A stretch of 6,121 nt of DNA from the NCBI GenBank assembly GCA_028712575.1, contig JAQTPU010000051.1:1-6121 (forward strand), in the 5' to 3' direction. The stretch comes from Candidatus Iainarchaeum sp. (lineage in GTDB: Archaea > Iainarchaeota > Iainarchaeia > Iainarchaeales > GCA-2688035). The notes under the pieces were generated by a model that searched no databases, was not told the DNA's origin, and was given only the letters and a program-made list of their open reading frames with translations. Shown here piece after piece: positions 1 to 6,051 of this stretch. The position numbers were made by a program, and so were the translations under genes. Positions within the stretch are counted from its first letter, which is position 1; every line of letters begins with the position of its first letter.

Positions 1-3000
1 ATATCCTGCCTTTCATACTGCCCAATCAGTTTCATGTTGTCGTTTTCCCAGTATGCGCTTATTCCGGTCTTGTCCATTGTAATCGGCTGTGAATTCTCAT
101 TCAAATTAATTACCCATGCAGTCACAGGCATCTGCATCCTGTCATTGCAGGGGTCTGTGTCATCGCCGCAGCTGTTCCCGCCGCCAAGCATGCTTCCCAT
201 CATTGCGGCCATCATTGCCTGGTTCATCATGTTCATCATTGCCTGGTTCATTGCAGGGTCAACAGCGGCTTTCTGTGCAACTCCCTGAAGAGGCTTTGTT
301 GCATTTGAAAGCTGGGTCTTGCTGTCCCCGGCCTTTGTCAAATCGCTCTTTGCCTTGTCAAGGTCTCCAAGGTATCCTTTTGATTCAGCTGCAGGCGCAT
401 CCGCCAGGCTGATTTTCAAATCAGAAGCACTGTTTTTATTTTCAGCAAGATTGGCTGTTGTTCCGTCAATTTTTCCGACCAGCGGGTTTACCTTGTCCTT
501 GATGAAGGGATTAATCTGCTTTTCAGGGTCAAACGAATCATAAAGGCCCTGCTGGGCAGTGTTTGCCGATTTTCCAACATCCTTGTACATTGTGTTCAGC
601 TTTGTAAACTGGCTCAGCCCTGTAAGGTCTTTGCAGTCTGCAAGCACAGCATTCCACTTGCTTATAAGGTCATTTTGAAGGTCGTCATTCATTTTGTAAA
701 GCTGGTCTTTCAGGCCTGTCCCTTTGTCATCCTTGATGCACTTGCCGAAACCCTCAAGGTTCTGCTGCAGGCCCGGAGTGCTGCTGTCCTTTCCCGCAAG
801 CGCATCCCTTGCGCCCTGCAGGTTATTCCTGATGCCCGGCATTGCTTCGGACTGCTTCTTTATCAGTTCCTGGCCCTGCTTCTGGGCATCGGAAATTTTT
901 TTAGGGTCCTTTATTTTTTCCTTTTCAATTGCATTGTTAAGGTTGCTTTCAACACCCCTGATTCCTGTGCCGTCAGGATTTGTTTTCGGGTCAGGTGCAG
1001 CGCCAAGCGCGCCCTTTGACTTGTCAGAGGCGTCCTTTGTTGAATCCATTGCCTTTTTGAAAGGGGAACCGTCATTTGTAAAGCATTCCTTGTTTTTTGC
1101 ATCGATTTTTTTCAGGGAATCATTGAGCTTTTTGTTCTGGGTTTCAAGAAGCGGAACTTCAGTAGTGCATTTCAGCATTGATGTTTTTTTTGCAATCTGC
1201 GCAGCGCAGGCAGTTGAATAAGTTGTAGGATTTGCTGCCATGCATGCCTTGAATGCATTGTCCGCTTCAGTGTATTTCTGCTCCGCAAGTGTTTTTGCCG
1301 AAGCAGTAAGCTGCACAAGGCCGCCCTGCTTCACCCCGTCAGAATTCGGAGCCCCGTTTATTTTTTTGTCAAGGTCTTCAACAGCCCTCCTTGTTTTTTC
1401 CGCAGGCCCGAAGCTTGATGCCTTTCCGTCCCCAAGGCCTTTTCCCCAGCCGTCAATCTTTTCCTTAATGTCCCCGACACCATTGTTTGCACTGCTTATG
1501 TCGTCACTTGCTTTTTTCACGGAATCAGTGGAAGTTATTGCAGCAGGCTCTTCCTTTCCCTGCACTATTCCCTGTGTGCCGCTGTTCATTGCATTCATCA
1601 GGGGAGGCAGGACTCCCATCATCAACGGCATTGCAGCCAGGGGCAGCATGCTGCTGTTTTCCTTGCCCTTGCAGTTTTTTTGCCCTTCTGTCCAGTCGCA
1701 GGCGCTTGCATCAATAGTGACTGTTTCAACGACATTCTTGTTTGAAAGAGTTGCGCTGTCCCTGCTTCCAGTGCCTTTTATTACAAACGCGTATTTGTCG
1801 AGCGAGAACACTGAATCAGTGCCGGGCTCCACAAGCAGGTCAATTGCCCTTATTCTCTGCCATCCTTTTCCCGGAACTTTTGCCTCGACAACAATCCCGT
1901 ACATTCCCGGAATCTGGCCTGCAAACGCAGTTATCTCCATTTTCGGCTTGTCCGGAGTGAGAGTAAATTCTGTTTTGCTCAACTGTATGCTGCCTTCCGC
2001 TCCCCCTGAACATTTTCCCGAATCTTCCCTGCATAAAGAAATTTCAATGTCTGTTTCCCCGCATCCGCTGGAATCAAGCGAAAACTTGGTTTCCTTTGTG
2101 CCAGCCGCAATTTTCAGCAGTTCATCAGCCTCTTTGGACTGCAGGCACTGCTCAAGATTGATTATTTTGATTACTGAATTAATTGACTTTGGAGTTGCGC
2201 CCACAAACTTCAATCCGCCCGAGCTTAACATTTGCCCGTCTATTTCAACTGCAAACTGCGCATCCTTGCCCAGGGAGCCCTGTTTCGGAGTGAATGTCAG
2301 GAAACCTGAAAACACAGAGCCCGGCCTTACCCTTCCGAATAATTTGCTCCAGCCAGTTGAAAGAGTCTCTGTATTTGCCTCGCCTGTTTCGGAATCAGTG
2401 AGGGAAAGCTCGACAGTCCCGTTCTGCGCCGAGCTCCAGGCAATGCGCGCCATTAAATTTTCAAGTGCAAGCATCTGGCCGTCTGCCTCGCAGTTGTTCT
2501 GCACCTCGAATTCAAGCGTGGCCTTGTTTCCCTGCGTGGAGGCAGCCCATTCGCCCGTCGAAAGTGCAATGCATGCCTCTTTGGGCAGGTCCGCAATATT
2601 AATGCCAAGCCTTAAGGGGACCTGGAAATCAAATTTCTTCCCGGATTTTTCTTCTGCAAGCACTATCCAGAAGTTGCCGTCCATCTGCATGTTCTGTGCA
2701 AGCTCTTTCGCTGCCTCTGCCCTTAACCTCACAAGCAATAATTTTTCAAATTCAGTTGTTTCCAGCGCCTTGATTTTCCTGCCCCTGAAATTCTCGGAAT
2801 AATTATACATTGCCCCTGTATCAAGAGTCTTTGCGATTTTTCCCGCCATTGTTATCGAGTCTATTGTGAAATCAGCGCCGGTTTCATTGATTGCCTTCTC
2901 GTCAAAAGCCGCTTCAGTTGCCTTTCTCGTATCAAGCTCCGCGCTTACTGCGGCAGGGTCAAAGGAAATTGTGGCTTCCGCGATTTCCCTTTCAAGAGGC

Positions 3001-6000
3001 TCTGAAAAATAACCTGTTTTTTCCGCAACAAAAGAAAGCCTTGTTTTTGGCGAGGAAGCCGGAAAAATGAAAACCGCGTTGCCAAGGCTGTCGGTTGTTG
3101 CAGTGAAAATATTTTTTGTGCTGTCCGGGCTTGTTTTTGTGAGAATTACTTTCGCCCCTTCAATAAGTGTTTCGCCGCTGTCCTTCCTGTATGCGACAGT
3201 CGCCTTTATTTTTGTTTCAACAAAAGAGGGGATTGTATCGGGGTCAAGGGTTATTGTCATTTTTTTGTTTGAATTAATCTTGAAGTCAATTGTCCTGTCA
3301 AAGACTTTCCTGCCATCGGCAATTATGTATATGTTTATTTTTCCCGGGCCTATTTTCAGGGTTCGGAACAGCACATTGCCCGCTATGCCTGTCCCCTTCA
3401 AAAATTTTCCGAGATTTATTTTTTCTATCCTGTCCAGTTCGGTGCTGAAATTGCTTGTTTTCTTGCCTGCTGCATCCTCGATTATATATGCCTTGAATTT
3501 CAGCTCTTCCTTGCTCTCATCGCCTGTGTAATTCCTTATGTTCAGCTCCGCATTTTCGAATGCCTTGTCTGAATTGTTTGTTATGCCGAAGTGGAAATTG
3601 TAATCTGCAAGAAGAATTCCCTCATAAGGCGAATCAAGATAAAGCTTTTCAAGATTGTCAAAAACCCATTCTCCCGAATAACAGAATTCTTCCCCGCAGA
3701 TAGGGGTTTCCCCCTCATAAAAGCGCAGGTTGTCAATTGTTTTTGCATACAAGGCCTGTTTTGCCTGTGTGTTTTCCGAATTGCCGAGCTCTGTGTCCGC
3801 AGGCGCCCTTGTGTAAACATTCGAAGAATCAATCCCGTATGCCCTGTAATGCATTGTAAGCAGAGTGCTTGGCAGGGCTGTTTTTTTCACCCTGAAATAA
3901 ACACCGAAATAATACACTCCGCTTTCGGCATTGTCAATTGCAATGTTTATCCATTTTGCATCGCCTTCAGTCAGGTTTTTTGAATCAGTTTCATAACCCA
4001 TTGGCTGTGTAAAAGCAAGGCCTTTTGTTATTGCAGCAGGATTCCCGGCAACCCCGTCTATTACTGCCAGCGGTTCATTGTCAAAGAATTTTTCATCCCC
4101 GACCCTGAAGTGAATTCCCAGTTTTGCGTAAAAAGCGTTTTCAGGAACAGTCACTTTGAATACTGCAAGGTATTTTTCTCCAGAAGAAAACATCGTGGTT
4201 TTCTCGCCGTCTTTCCCGTAAATTCCGTCTGAATCAATTTTGAGCGAGCCGCTGATTGCCTTTGGAAGCATTGTTGCCTTGAATTCAAATTCCCTGTCTG
4301 GCCAGAGCTGCTGTGGCAGAGCCTGTACCTTTGCATAATCCGAATGCCTGAACACAACATACACTTTTTTGTCTGCCTTCATTGTATAATCAGCGGAGCC
4401 CTGCGGCATTGGAACTCTGCCAAGGCTTTTGCCGTCAGCAGAAAAAATTTCCGCTTCAACTTCAGTTATGGGCTCATCATCAGAATTCACAGCGCTTAAT
4501 TTCAATGTCGCATTCCCAATAACAAGCTCCAGGTAAAAATCTGTTATTTCCCTGACGCTGGGCTCTGCGGCATAATCCTTGTTGTCTGCAAATGCAACAG
4601 GCTCTTTTGATGCGTAAGCATAATACTTTGCCTGTTTCATTCCTGCGAACAGGGCCAGCCCGTTGTAATCCGTGCTCTTGTATGGAGTTGCAAGAACCCC
4701 GTCTTCAAGCGCCCTTAACGCGACTTTTGCGCCTTCAACCGCCTTCCCGTCCTCGTCAACAACCTTTACCCTTATTATCCTGGAATTTTCTGGAGTGATT
4801 TTTTCAAGTTTTAACGTAACATTGGAATCAGTTTCTCCGAGCGCAACTTTCTCATAAATATATTCCTCGTGCATGGCAAAAACAGAGAGTGTTCCGCTTT
4901 CAGCAAGCGGGAATGAAACAGTGTTTCCGTCCTCCCCTGTGCTGTCTTCCGCTATTATGTTTTCCCCAGCATCAATAAGCTGGACTGTTGCATTCCGGAT
5001 TTTTGCGTTTGACGCCTTGTCCAGCACGCTTACTTTTATCACTCTTGTTATGTTCCTGCTTACTGTTGCGCTTACCTCTTTTGTCTGGCCTGCTGAAACC
5101 ATTGCATTGAAAAGGTTTGCAATTCCGTAAGTGCCGGAATAATCTGTTACAGCCACATTGTATGCGCCTGTTGGAATATCCGCAAAAATAGCTTCTCCAT
5201 AGGCCCCGGTTTCCTTCTCATCTTCTGTTGCGCCATCAGGCGCCCTTACAGTGACTGTGAAGCTTGTGCCTGTTATCAGGTCCCCGGCCTGGCCTTTTAC
5301 AGTCACTCTCAAAGTCCCTTTCGGCGAATCGACAAGCACTGCCTCAAGCAGGGCTGTCTTTGGCTCGGCATCCACTGTTATTGTTGCCTGCTTGAATTCT
5401 GAAGGGCCTGTAACTATCGCATTCAGTGCATCGCACTCTTTGGGCTGAAGCACCCGTATTACCCCGTCCTTGTCGGAATCAGTTGCAGTGCCTGGTGAAA
5501 TTGCAAAGCCGTTTGCGCACGACAGCCTGACTGTAATAAGTTTTCCGGTTATCCTTGCATTGTTTGTCCCCTTGAAAATAATCGTTTTTTCAACTGCTGT
5601 TGCGCTTGCCGCCTGCAGTGAGATTTCCCTTGAAACATCTTCGGAAATAGTGAATGATTCCCTGTGCCCTTCAAATTCAGTCCCGCCGATTGCCTGCCCT
5701 GAAATTTCAACAAGCACCGAAGAGTCAAGCGGAGCCTCGAATGAAACATTCCCTGCCGAATCGCTTATTTTTTCCCCGGGAATTTCATTGATTGTGTATT
5801 TTACGACAACGCCTTCAAGCACAGCCCCTGAAGAATCAGAAATCCGCAAATCAATTTTTTTCATCTGGCCCGAAACAGGCGGCATCAGAAGCAGCCATGC
5901 AATAACAGCAATTATTACAATAATTGCAATTGCAAGCCCTATAACGCCGGTCCTGCCGATTTTGCCCTCAAGGGAATAATAAGCATCTTTCAAAGACTCC

Positions 6001-6008
6001 AAAGCCAT
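1..6008 (-). CDS. Giant membrane-anchored multidomain surface protein, partial at its C-terminus
   Basis: An uninterrupted frame of 2002 codons reads from ATG 6008-6006 to the window edge; the stop codon is not included. The start is well supported: an in-frame TGA (6011-6009) abuts the ATG, and the next in-frame ATGs (residues 42 and 49) would remove the only membrane segment. The order is: cytosolic head 1-20, membrane anchor 21-42, a series of Ig/carboxypeptidase-regulatory-like beta domains 52-1020, a mixed region 1024-1125, a cysteine-paired beta region 1126-1446, Met-rich tract 1, a helical region 1485-1917, Met-rich tract 2, and the start of a further domain. There are 20 cysteines, all closely spaced in pairs or a cluster, which suggests disulfides outside the cell. 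I see no catalytic motif. Arginine is mostly AGG. By analogy with other giant proteins of this layout it is probably a surface stalk or adhesin; the substrate or partner is unknown. The gene call is near certain, the role only tentative. Confidence 0.95.
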   Translation of the reverse strand, partial: MALESLKDAYYSLEGKIGRTGVIGLAIAIIVIIAVIAWLLLMPPVSGQMKKIDLRISDSSGAVLEGVVVKYTINEIPGEKISDSAGNVSFEAPLDSSVLVEISGQAIGGTEFEGHRESFTISEDVSREISLQAASATAVEKTIIFKGTNNARITGKLITVRLSCANGFAISPGTATDSDKDGVIRVLQPKECDALNAIVTGPSEFKQATITVDAEPKTALLEAVLVDSPKGTLRVTVKGQAGDLITGTSFTVTVRAPDGATEDEKETGAYGEAIFADIPTGAYNVAVTDYSGTYGIANLFNAMVSAGQTKEVSATVSRNITRVIKVSVLDKASNAKIRNATVQLIDAGENIIAEDSTGEDGNTVSFPLAESGTLSVFAMHEEYIYEKVALGETDSNVTLKLEKITPENSRIIRVKVVDEDGKAVEGAKVALRALEDGVLATPYKSTDYNGLALFAGMKQAKYYAYASKEPVAFADNKDYAAEPSVREITDFYLELVIGNATLKLSAVNSDDEPITEVEAEIFSADGKSLGRVPMPQGSADYTMKADKKVYVVFRHSDYAKVQALPQQLWPDREFEFKATMLPKAISGSLKIDSDGIYGKDGEKTTMFSSGEKYLAVFKVTVPENAFYAKLGIHFRVGDEKFFDNEPLAVIDGVAGNPAAITKGLAFTQPMGYETDSKNLTEGDAKWINIAIDNAESGVYYFGVYFRVKKTALPSTLLTMHYRAYGIDSSNVYTRAPADTELGNSENTQAKQALYAKTIDNLRFYEGETPICGEEFCYSGEWVFDNLEKLYLDSPYEGILLADYNFHFGITNNSDKAFENAELNIRNYTGDESKEELKFKAYIIEDAAGKKTSNFSTELDRIEKINLGKFLKGTGIAGNVLFRTLKIGPGKINIYIIADGRKVFDRTIDFKINSNKKMTITLDPDTIPSFVETKIKATVAYRKDSGETLIEGAKVILTKTSPDSTKNIFTATTDSLGNAVFIFPASSPKTRLSFVAEKTGYFSEPLEREIAEATISFDPAAVSAELDTRKATEAAFDEKAINETGADFTIDSITMAGKIAKTLDTGAMYNYSENFRGRKIKALETTEFEKLLLVRLRAEAAKELAQNMQMDGNFWIVLAEEKSGKKFDFQVPLRLGINIADLPKEACIALSTGEWAASTQGNKATLEFEVQNNCEADGQMLALENLMARIAWSSAQNGTVELSLTDSETGEANTETLSTGWSKLFGRVRPGSVFSGFLTFTPKQGSLGKDAQFAVEIDGQMLSSGGLKFVGATPKSINSVIKIINLEQCLQSKEADELLKIAAGTKETKFSLDSSGCGETDIEISLCREDSGKCSGGAEGSIQLSKTEFTLTPDKPKMEITAFAGQIPGMYGIVVEAKVPGKGWQRIRAIDLLVEPGTDSVFSLDKYAFVIKGTGSRDSATLSNKNVVETVTIDASACDWTEGQKNCKGKENSSMLPLAAMPLMMGVLPPLMNAMNSGTQGIVQGKEEPAAITSTDSVKKASDDISSANNGVGDIKEKIDGWGKGLGDGKASSFGPAEKTRRAVEDLDKKINGAPNSDGVKQGGLVQLTASAKTLAEQKYTEADNAFKACMAANPTTYSTACAAQIAKKTSMLKCTTEVPLLETQNKKLNDSLKKIDAKNKECFTNDGSPFKKAMDSTKDASDKSKGALGAAPDPKTNPDGTGIRGVESNLNNAIEKEKIKDPKKISDAQKQGQELIKKQSEAMPGIRNNLQGARDALAGKDSSTPGLQQNLEGFGKCIKDDKGTGLKDQLYKMNDDLQNDLISKWNAVLADCKDLTGLSQFTKLNTMYKDVGKSANTAQQGLYDSFDPEKQINPFIKDKVNPLVGKIDGTTANLAENKNSASDLKISLADAPAAESKGYLGDLDKAKSDLTKAGDSKTQLSNATKPLQGVAQKAAVDPAMNQAMMNMMNQAMMAAMMGSMLGGGNSCGDDTDPCNDRMQMPVTAWVINLNENSQPITMDKTGISAYWENDNMKLIGQYERQD
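3..143 (-). other. Start of a further folded region, cut by the window edge (residues 1956-2002)
   Basis: After the Met-rich and Gly-rich stretch, the sequence returns to an ordinary globular composition with strand-like segments: T-A-W-V-I-N-L (1963-1969), S-A-Y-W (1984-1987) and M-K-L-I-G-Q-Y (1992-1998). The protein therefore clearly continues past the window. It could be a new beta domain or the completion of the domain interrupted near residue 1446. Confidence 0.5.
186..251 (-). other. Extreme Met-rich tract 2 (residues 1920-1941)
   Basis: Ten of the 21 residues 1920-1940 are Met; the rest are Asn, Gln, Ala, Gly and Ser, with no charge from 1918 to 1947. The hexapeptide M-N-Q-A-M-M occurs twice (1920-1925 and 1928-1933). 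A Gly run (1942-1944) and a C1947/C1954 pair follow. Met clusters of the MxxM or MxM type bind Cu(I) in periplasmic copper proteins, and Met-lined grooves bind hydrophobic helices in the SRP M domain. Either is possible here; neither is shown. Confidence 0.75.
210..251 (-). repeat. Perfect 18-bp direct repeat with 6-bp spacer
   Basis: The 18-base sequence CATCATTGCCTGGTTCAT (plus strand) occurs at 210-227 and again at 234-251, a 24-base (8-codon) period inside the coding frame. It encodes the doubled M-N-Q-A-M-M. Perfect identity at every codon position points to recent tandem duplication or slippage rather than convergence on a Met-rich composition. Confidence 0.93.
258..1556 (-). other. Polar, predicted helical region with weak repeats (residues 1485-1917)
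   Basis: The composition changes sharply to Lys, Asp, Asn, Gln, Ala and Ser with regularly spaced Leu and Ile. Gly/Pro-rich breaks separate probable helices, for example around P-D-P-K-T-N-P-D-G (1672-1680). This is typical of helical bundles or broken coiled coils. Six cysteines lie here: C1589, C1601, C1614 and C1642 in a cluster, and C1757 with C1792. A short repeated motif lies at 1681-1784. No family is recognised. The change from beta to helical structure suggests a separate functional head or an inserted module. Confidence 0.6.
657..968 (-). repeat. Four imperfect ~20-residue protein repeats (residues 1681-1784)
   Basis: The motif G-[IL]-x-x followed by a nearby [NQ]-L recurs with its Gly at 1682, 1725, 1746 and 1765. 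The two middle copies are clearest: P-G-I-R-N-N-L-Q-G (1724-1732) and P-G-L-Q-Q-N-L-E-G (1745-1753), exactly 21 residues (three heptads) apart. The two outer copies begin G-T-G-I-R and G-T-G-L-K. The similarity is at protein level and suggests old duplication of a short helical unit. Confidence 0.55.
1587..1649 (-). other. Met/Pro/Leu-rich uncharged tract 1 (residues 1454-1474)
   Basis: Six Met, four Pro and five Leu occur in 21 residues, and the surrounding stretch 1451-1484 has no charged residue. It could be a surface-seeking hydrophobic segment or a flexible linker. The prolines make an ordinary transmembrane helix less likely. It precedes the helical region just as the second Met-rich tract follows it. 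Confidence 0.6.
1671..2633 (-). other. Cysteine-paired beta region (residues 1126-1446)
   Basis: Eight cysteines are arranged as local pairs: C1146/C1173, C1288/C1316, C1326/C1333 and C1437/C1446. Around them are strand-like segments such as T-L-E-F-E-V-Q (1164-1170), F-A-V-E-I-D (1252-1257) and M-Y-G-I-V-V-E-A-K-V (1369-1378). At least three Ig-like or jelly-roll units would fit the length. The last segment, with C-D-W-T-E-G-Q-K-N-C (1437-1446), stops abruptly at a polar linker before the Met-rich tract, so its fold may be completed elsewhere. Confidence 0.5.
2634..2939 (-). other. Mixed helical/strand region of unknown type (residues 1024-1125)
   Basis: This cysteine-free stretch includes a likely helix rich in Leu, Arg, Ala and Glu (about 1081-1104, including K-L-L-L-V-R-L-R-A-E) and then a strand, F-W-I-V-L-A-E-E (1113-1120). 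It separates the stalk from the cysteine-paired region. No family is recognised. Confidence 0.4.
2949..3218 (-). other. Beta domain 7, regulatory-like (residues 931-1020)
   Basis: The stalk pattern returns: K-I-K-A-T-V-A-Y (932-939), L-I-E-G-A-K-V-I-L (948-956), then T-T-D-S-L-G-N-A-V-F (971-980) and R-L-S-F-V-A-E (990-996) followed by K-T-G-Y-F. The E-G-A-K-V element is identical to that of domain 5 (residues 425-429). This makes the match to the carboxypeptidase-regulatory-like pattern one of the most secure in the protein. Confidence 0.74.
3243..4259 (-). other. Large beta-rich region with duplicated motif (residues 584-922)
   Basis: About 340 residues of strand-rich sequence contain no recognisable family signature. 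Two segments resemble each other: L-G-I-H-F-R-V (630-636) and F-G-V-Y-F-R-V (701-707), each preceded by a stretch containing P-E-N-A-F-Y or A-E-S-G-V-Y-Y. This suggests a pair of related beta sandwiches about 71 residues apart. C771 and C776 form the only cysteine pair here and could close a small loop. The last part (881-922) alternates strands such as I-N-I-Y-I-I (891-896) and M-T-I-T-L (917-921), which leads into the next regulatory-like domain. Confidence 0.5.
4260..4514 (-). other. Beta domain 6, divergent stalk unit (residues 499-583)
   Basis: Strands A-T-L-K-L-S-A-V (500-507) and V-E-A-E-I-F-S (517-523) precede K-K-V-Y-V-V-F-R (547-554) and F-E-F-K-A-T (574-579). Length and position fit the preceding series, but the G-x-A-x-F turn is missing, so this is either a degenerate copy or a different Ig-like fold. 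Confidence 0.55.
4518..4784 (-). other. Beta domain 5, regulatory-like (residues 409-497)
   Basis: This is a good match by eye to the carboxypeptidase-D regulatory/CnaB-like pattern: I-R-V-K-V-V-D-E-D-G-K (412-422), then V-E-G-A-K-V (424-429), then S-T-D-Y-N-G-L-A-L-F (445-454), then K-Y-Y-A-Y-A (461-466). In known families such modules serve as rigid, non-catalytic spacers or adhesin stalk units. I do not see the Lys/Asn plus Glu arrangement needed to argue for an internal isopeptide bond. Confidence 0.74.
4803..5048 (-). other. Beta domain 4, regulatory-like (residues 321-402)
   Basis: The domain begins V-I-K-V-S-V-L-D (323-330), continues K-I-R-N-A-T-V-Q-L (336-344) and has the turn G-E-D-G-N-T-V-S-F (358-366), a one-residue-longer version of the shared G-x-V-x-F signature. 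It ends with strand V-T-L-K-L (397-401). The roughly 85-90 residue spacing to the neighbouring domains supports tandem units. N-glycosylation sequons occur at N339 and N396, but their number in the whole protein is about what chance would give. Confidence 0.68.
5064..5321 (-). other. Beta domain 3, regulatory-like (residues 230-315)
   Basis: Strands T-L-R-V-T-V (232-237) and S-F-T-V-T-V-R (249-255) are followed by the turn E-T-G-A-Y-G-E-A-I-F (266-275), and then D-I-P-T-G-A-Y-N-V-A-V (277-287). An I-P-x-G-x-Y-x-V step after the G-x-A-x-F strand is a common feature of carboxypeptidase-regulatory-like domains. This is the clearest member of the stalk series together with domains 5 and 7. A ligand is not apparent. 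Confidence 0.72.
5325..5582 (-). other. Beta domain 2 with a likely C164-C192 disulfide (residues 143-228)
   Basis: Strand-like stretches (I-T-V-R-L at 158-162, A-T-I-T-V at 208-212) surround the only two cysteines among the first 770 residues. Between them lies D177-x-D179-x-D181-G182, which resembles the first half of an EF-hand or dockerin-type calcium loop. Position 12 of that loop is Q188 rather than an acidic residue, so calcium binding is doubtful. The domain lacks the G-x-[VA]-x-F signature of its neighbours and may be of a different type. Confidence 0.5.
5598..5855 (-). other. Beta domain 1, Ig/carboxypeptidase-regulatory-like (residues 52-137)
   Basis: Directly after the anchor, alternating hydrophobic strands carry the pattern V-L-E-G-V-V-V (63-69) and then S-D-S-A-G-N-V-S-F (82-90). 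The G-x-[VA]-x-F turn and strand also occurs in beta domains 3, 5 and 7, with a one-residue variant in domain 4. This is typical of small transthyretin/Ig-like modules such as carboxypeptidase-D regulatory or CnaB-type domains. Family assignment is by pattern only; boundaries are approximate. Confidence 0.65.
5883..5948 (-). other. N-terminal signal-anchor transmembrane segment (residues 21-42)
   Basis: Residues 21-42 form an uncharged run dominated by Ile, Val, Leu and Ala, ending in W38-L-L-L-M42 and followed by P43-P44. It is long enough to cross a membrane once. The 20-residue head before it carries K7, K16 and R19 beside E4, D8 and E14, so the positive-inside rule is only weakly informative; K50 and K51 lie on the far side. 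The beta domains and paired cysteines that follow argue that the C-terminal bulk is outside the cell and the head inside. There is no lipobox cysteine, so a lipoprotein is unlikely. No other clear membrane helix is seen in the window, apart from the doubtful Met-rich tracts. Confidence 0.88.
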
Positions 6009-6025
6009 TCAACCACGCAGCAATG

Positions 6026-6037
6026 CCAATATATTGG
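6026..6037. promoter_or_regulatory. 12-bp perfect palindrome between TATA box and predicted start site
   Basis: CCAATATATTGG is a perfect inverted repeat placed between the TATA box and the predicted transcription start. A dimeric regulator bound there would block polymerase, so it is a candidate operator. Its AT-rich core means chance occurrence is quite possible. Confidence 0.3.
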
Positions 6038-6041
6038 TTTG

Positions 6042-6051
6042 TTTATATATA
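6042..6051 (-). promoter_or_regulatory. Probable archaeal TATA box
   Basis: On the minus strand the sequence reads TATATATAAA, inside a longer AT-rich stretch and 34-43 bases before the ATG. Archaeal transcription normally starts about 25 bases downstream of the box centre, which here gives roughly 6021-6022 and a leader of about 13 bases. No convincing Shine-Dalgarno sequence lies before the ATG (GTGGTTGA directly abuts it), so translation is probably leaderless or nearly so. No clear purine-rich BRE is seen upstream. Confidence 0.6.

Noticed and set aside
724..1221. Plus-strand open frame of 165 codons, with others at 3067-3531, 5470-5979 and 4873-5130
   Set aside because: All are antisense shadows of the same gene, without promoter, ribosome site or recognisable protein features.
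1587..1649. Second transmembrane helix at Met-rich tract 1
   Set aside because: Four prolines in 21 residues and flanking extracellular-type sequence on both sides make a membrane-spanning helix unlikely. It is kept only as a hydrophobic tract.
1240..2802. Open frame of 520 codons on the plus strand
   Set aside because: It lies wholly antisense to the minus-strand gene, and its product is a Ser/Leu/Phe/Pro-rich sequence without domain patterns, as expected from the complement of biased codons. The minus-strand frame is continuous, begins behind a promoter and encodes recognisable domains.
3581..3832. Minus-strand open frames in another phase, also at 911-1102, 1840-2034, 4151-4360 and 5549-5749
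   Set aside because: They are short, out of phase with the large gene and overlap it entirely.
5945..5968. Type IV pilin/archaellin class III signal peptide
   Set aside because: The residues before the hydrophobic run (K16-I-G-R-T-G21) do not give the usual basic residue followed by Gly or Ala directly at the cleavage point, and the giant size does not fit a pilin.
1..6008. Enrichment of N-glycosylation sequons
   Set aside because: About 15 N-x-[ST] sites (x not Pro) occur in 2002 residues, close to what composition alone would give, so they are not evidence of glycosylation.
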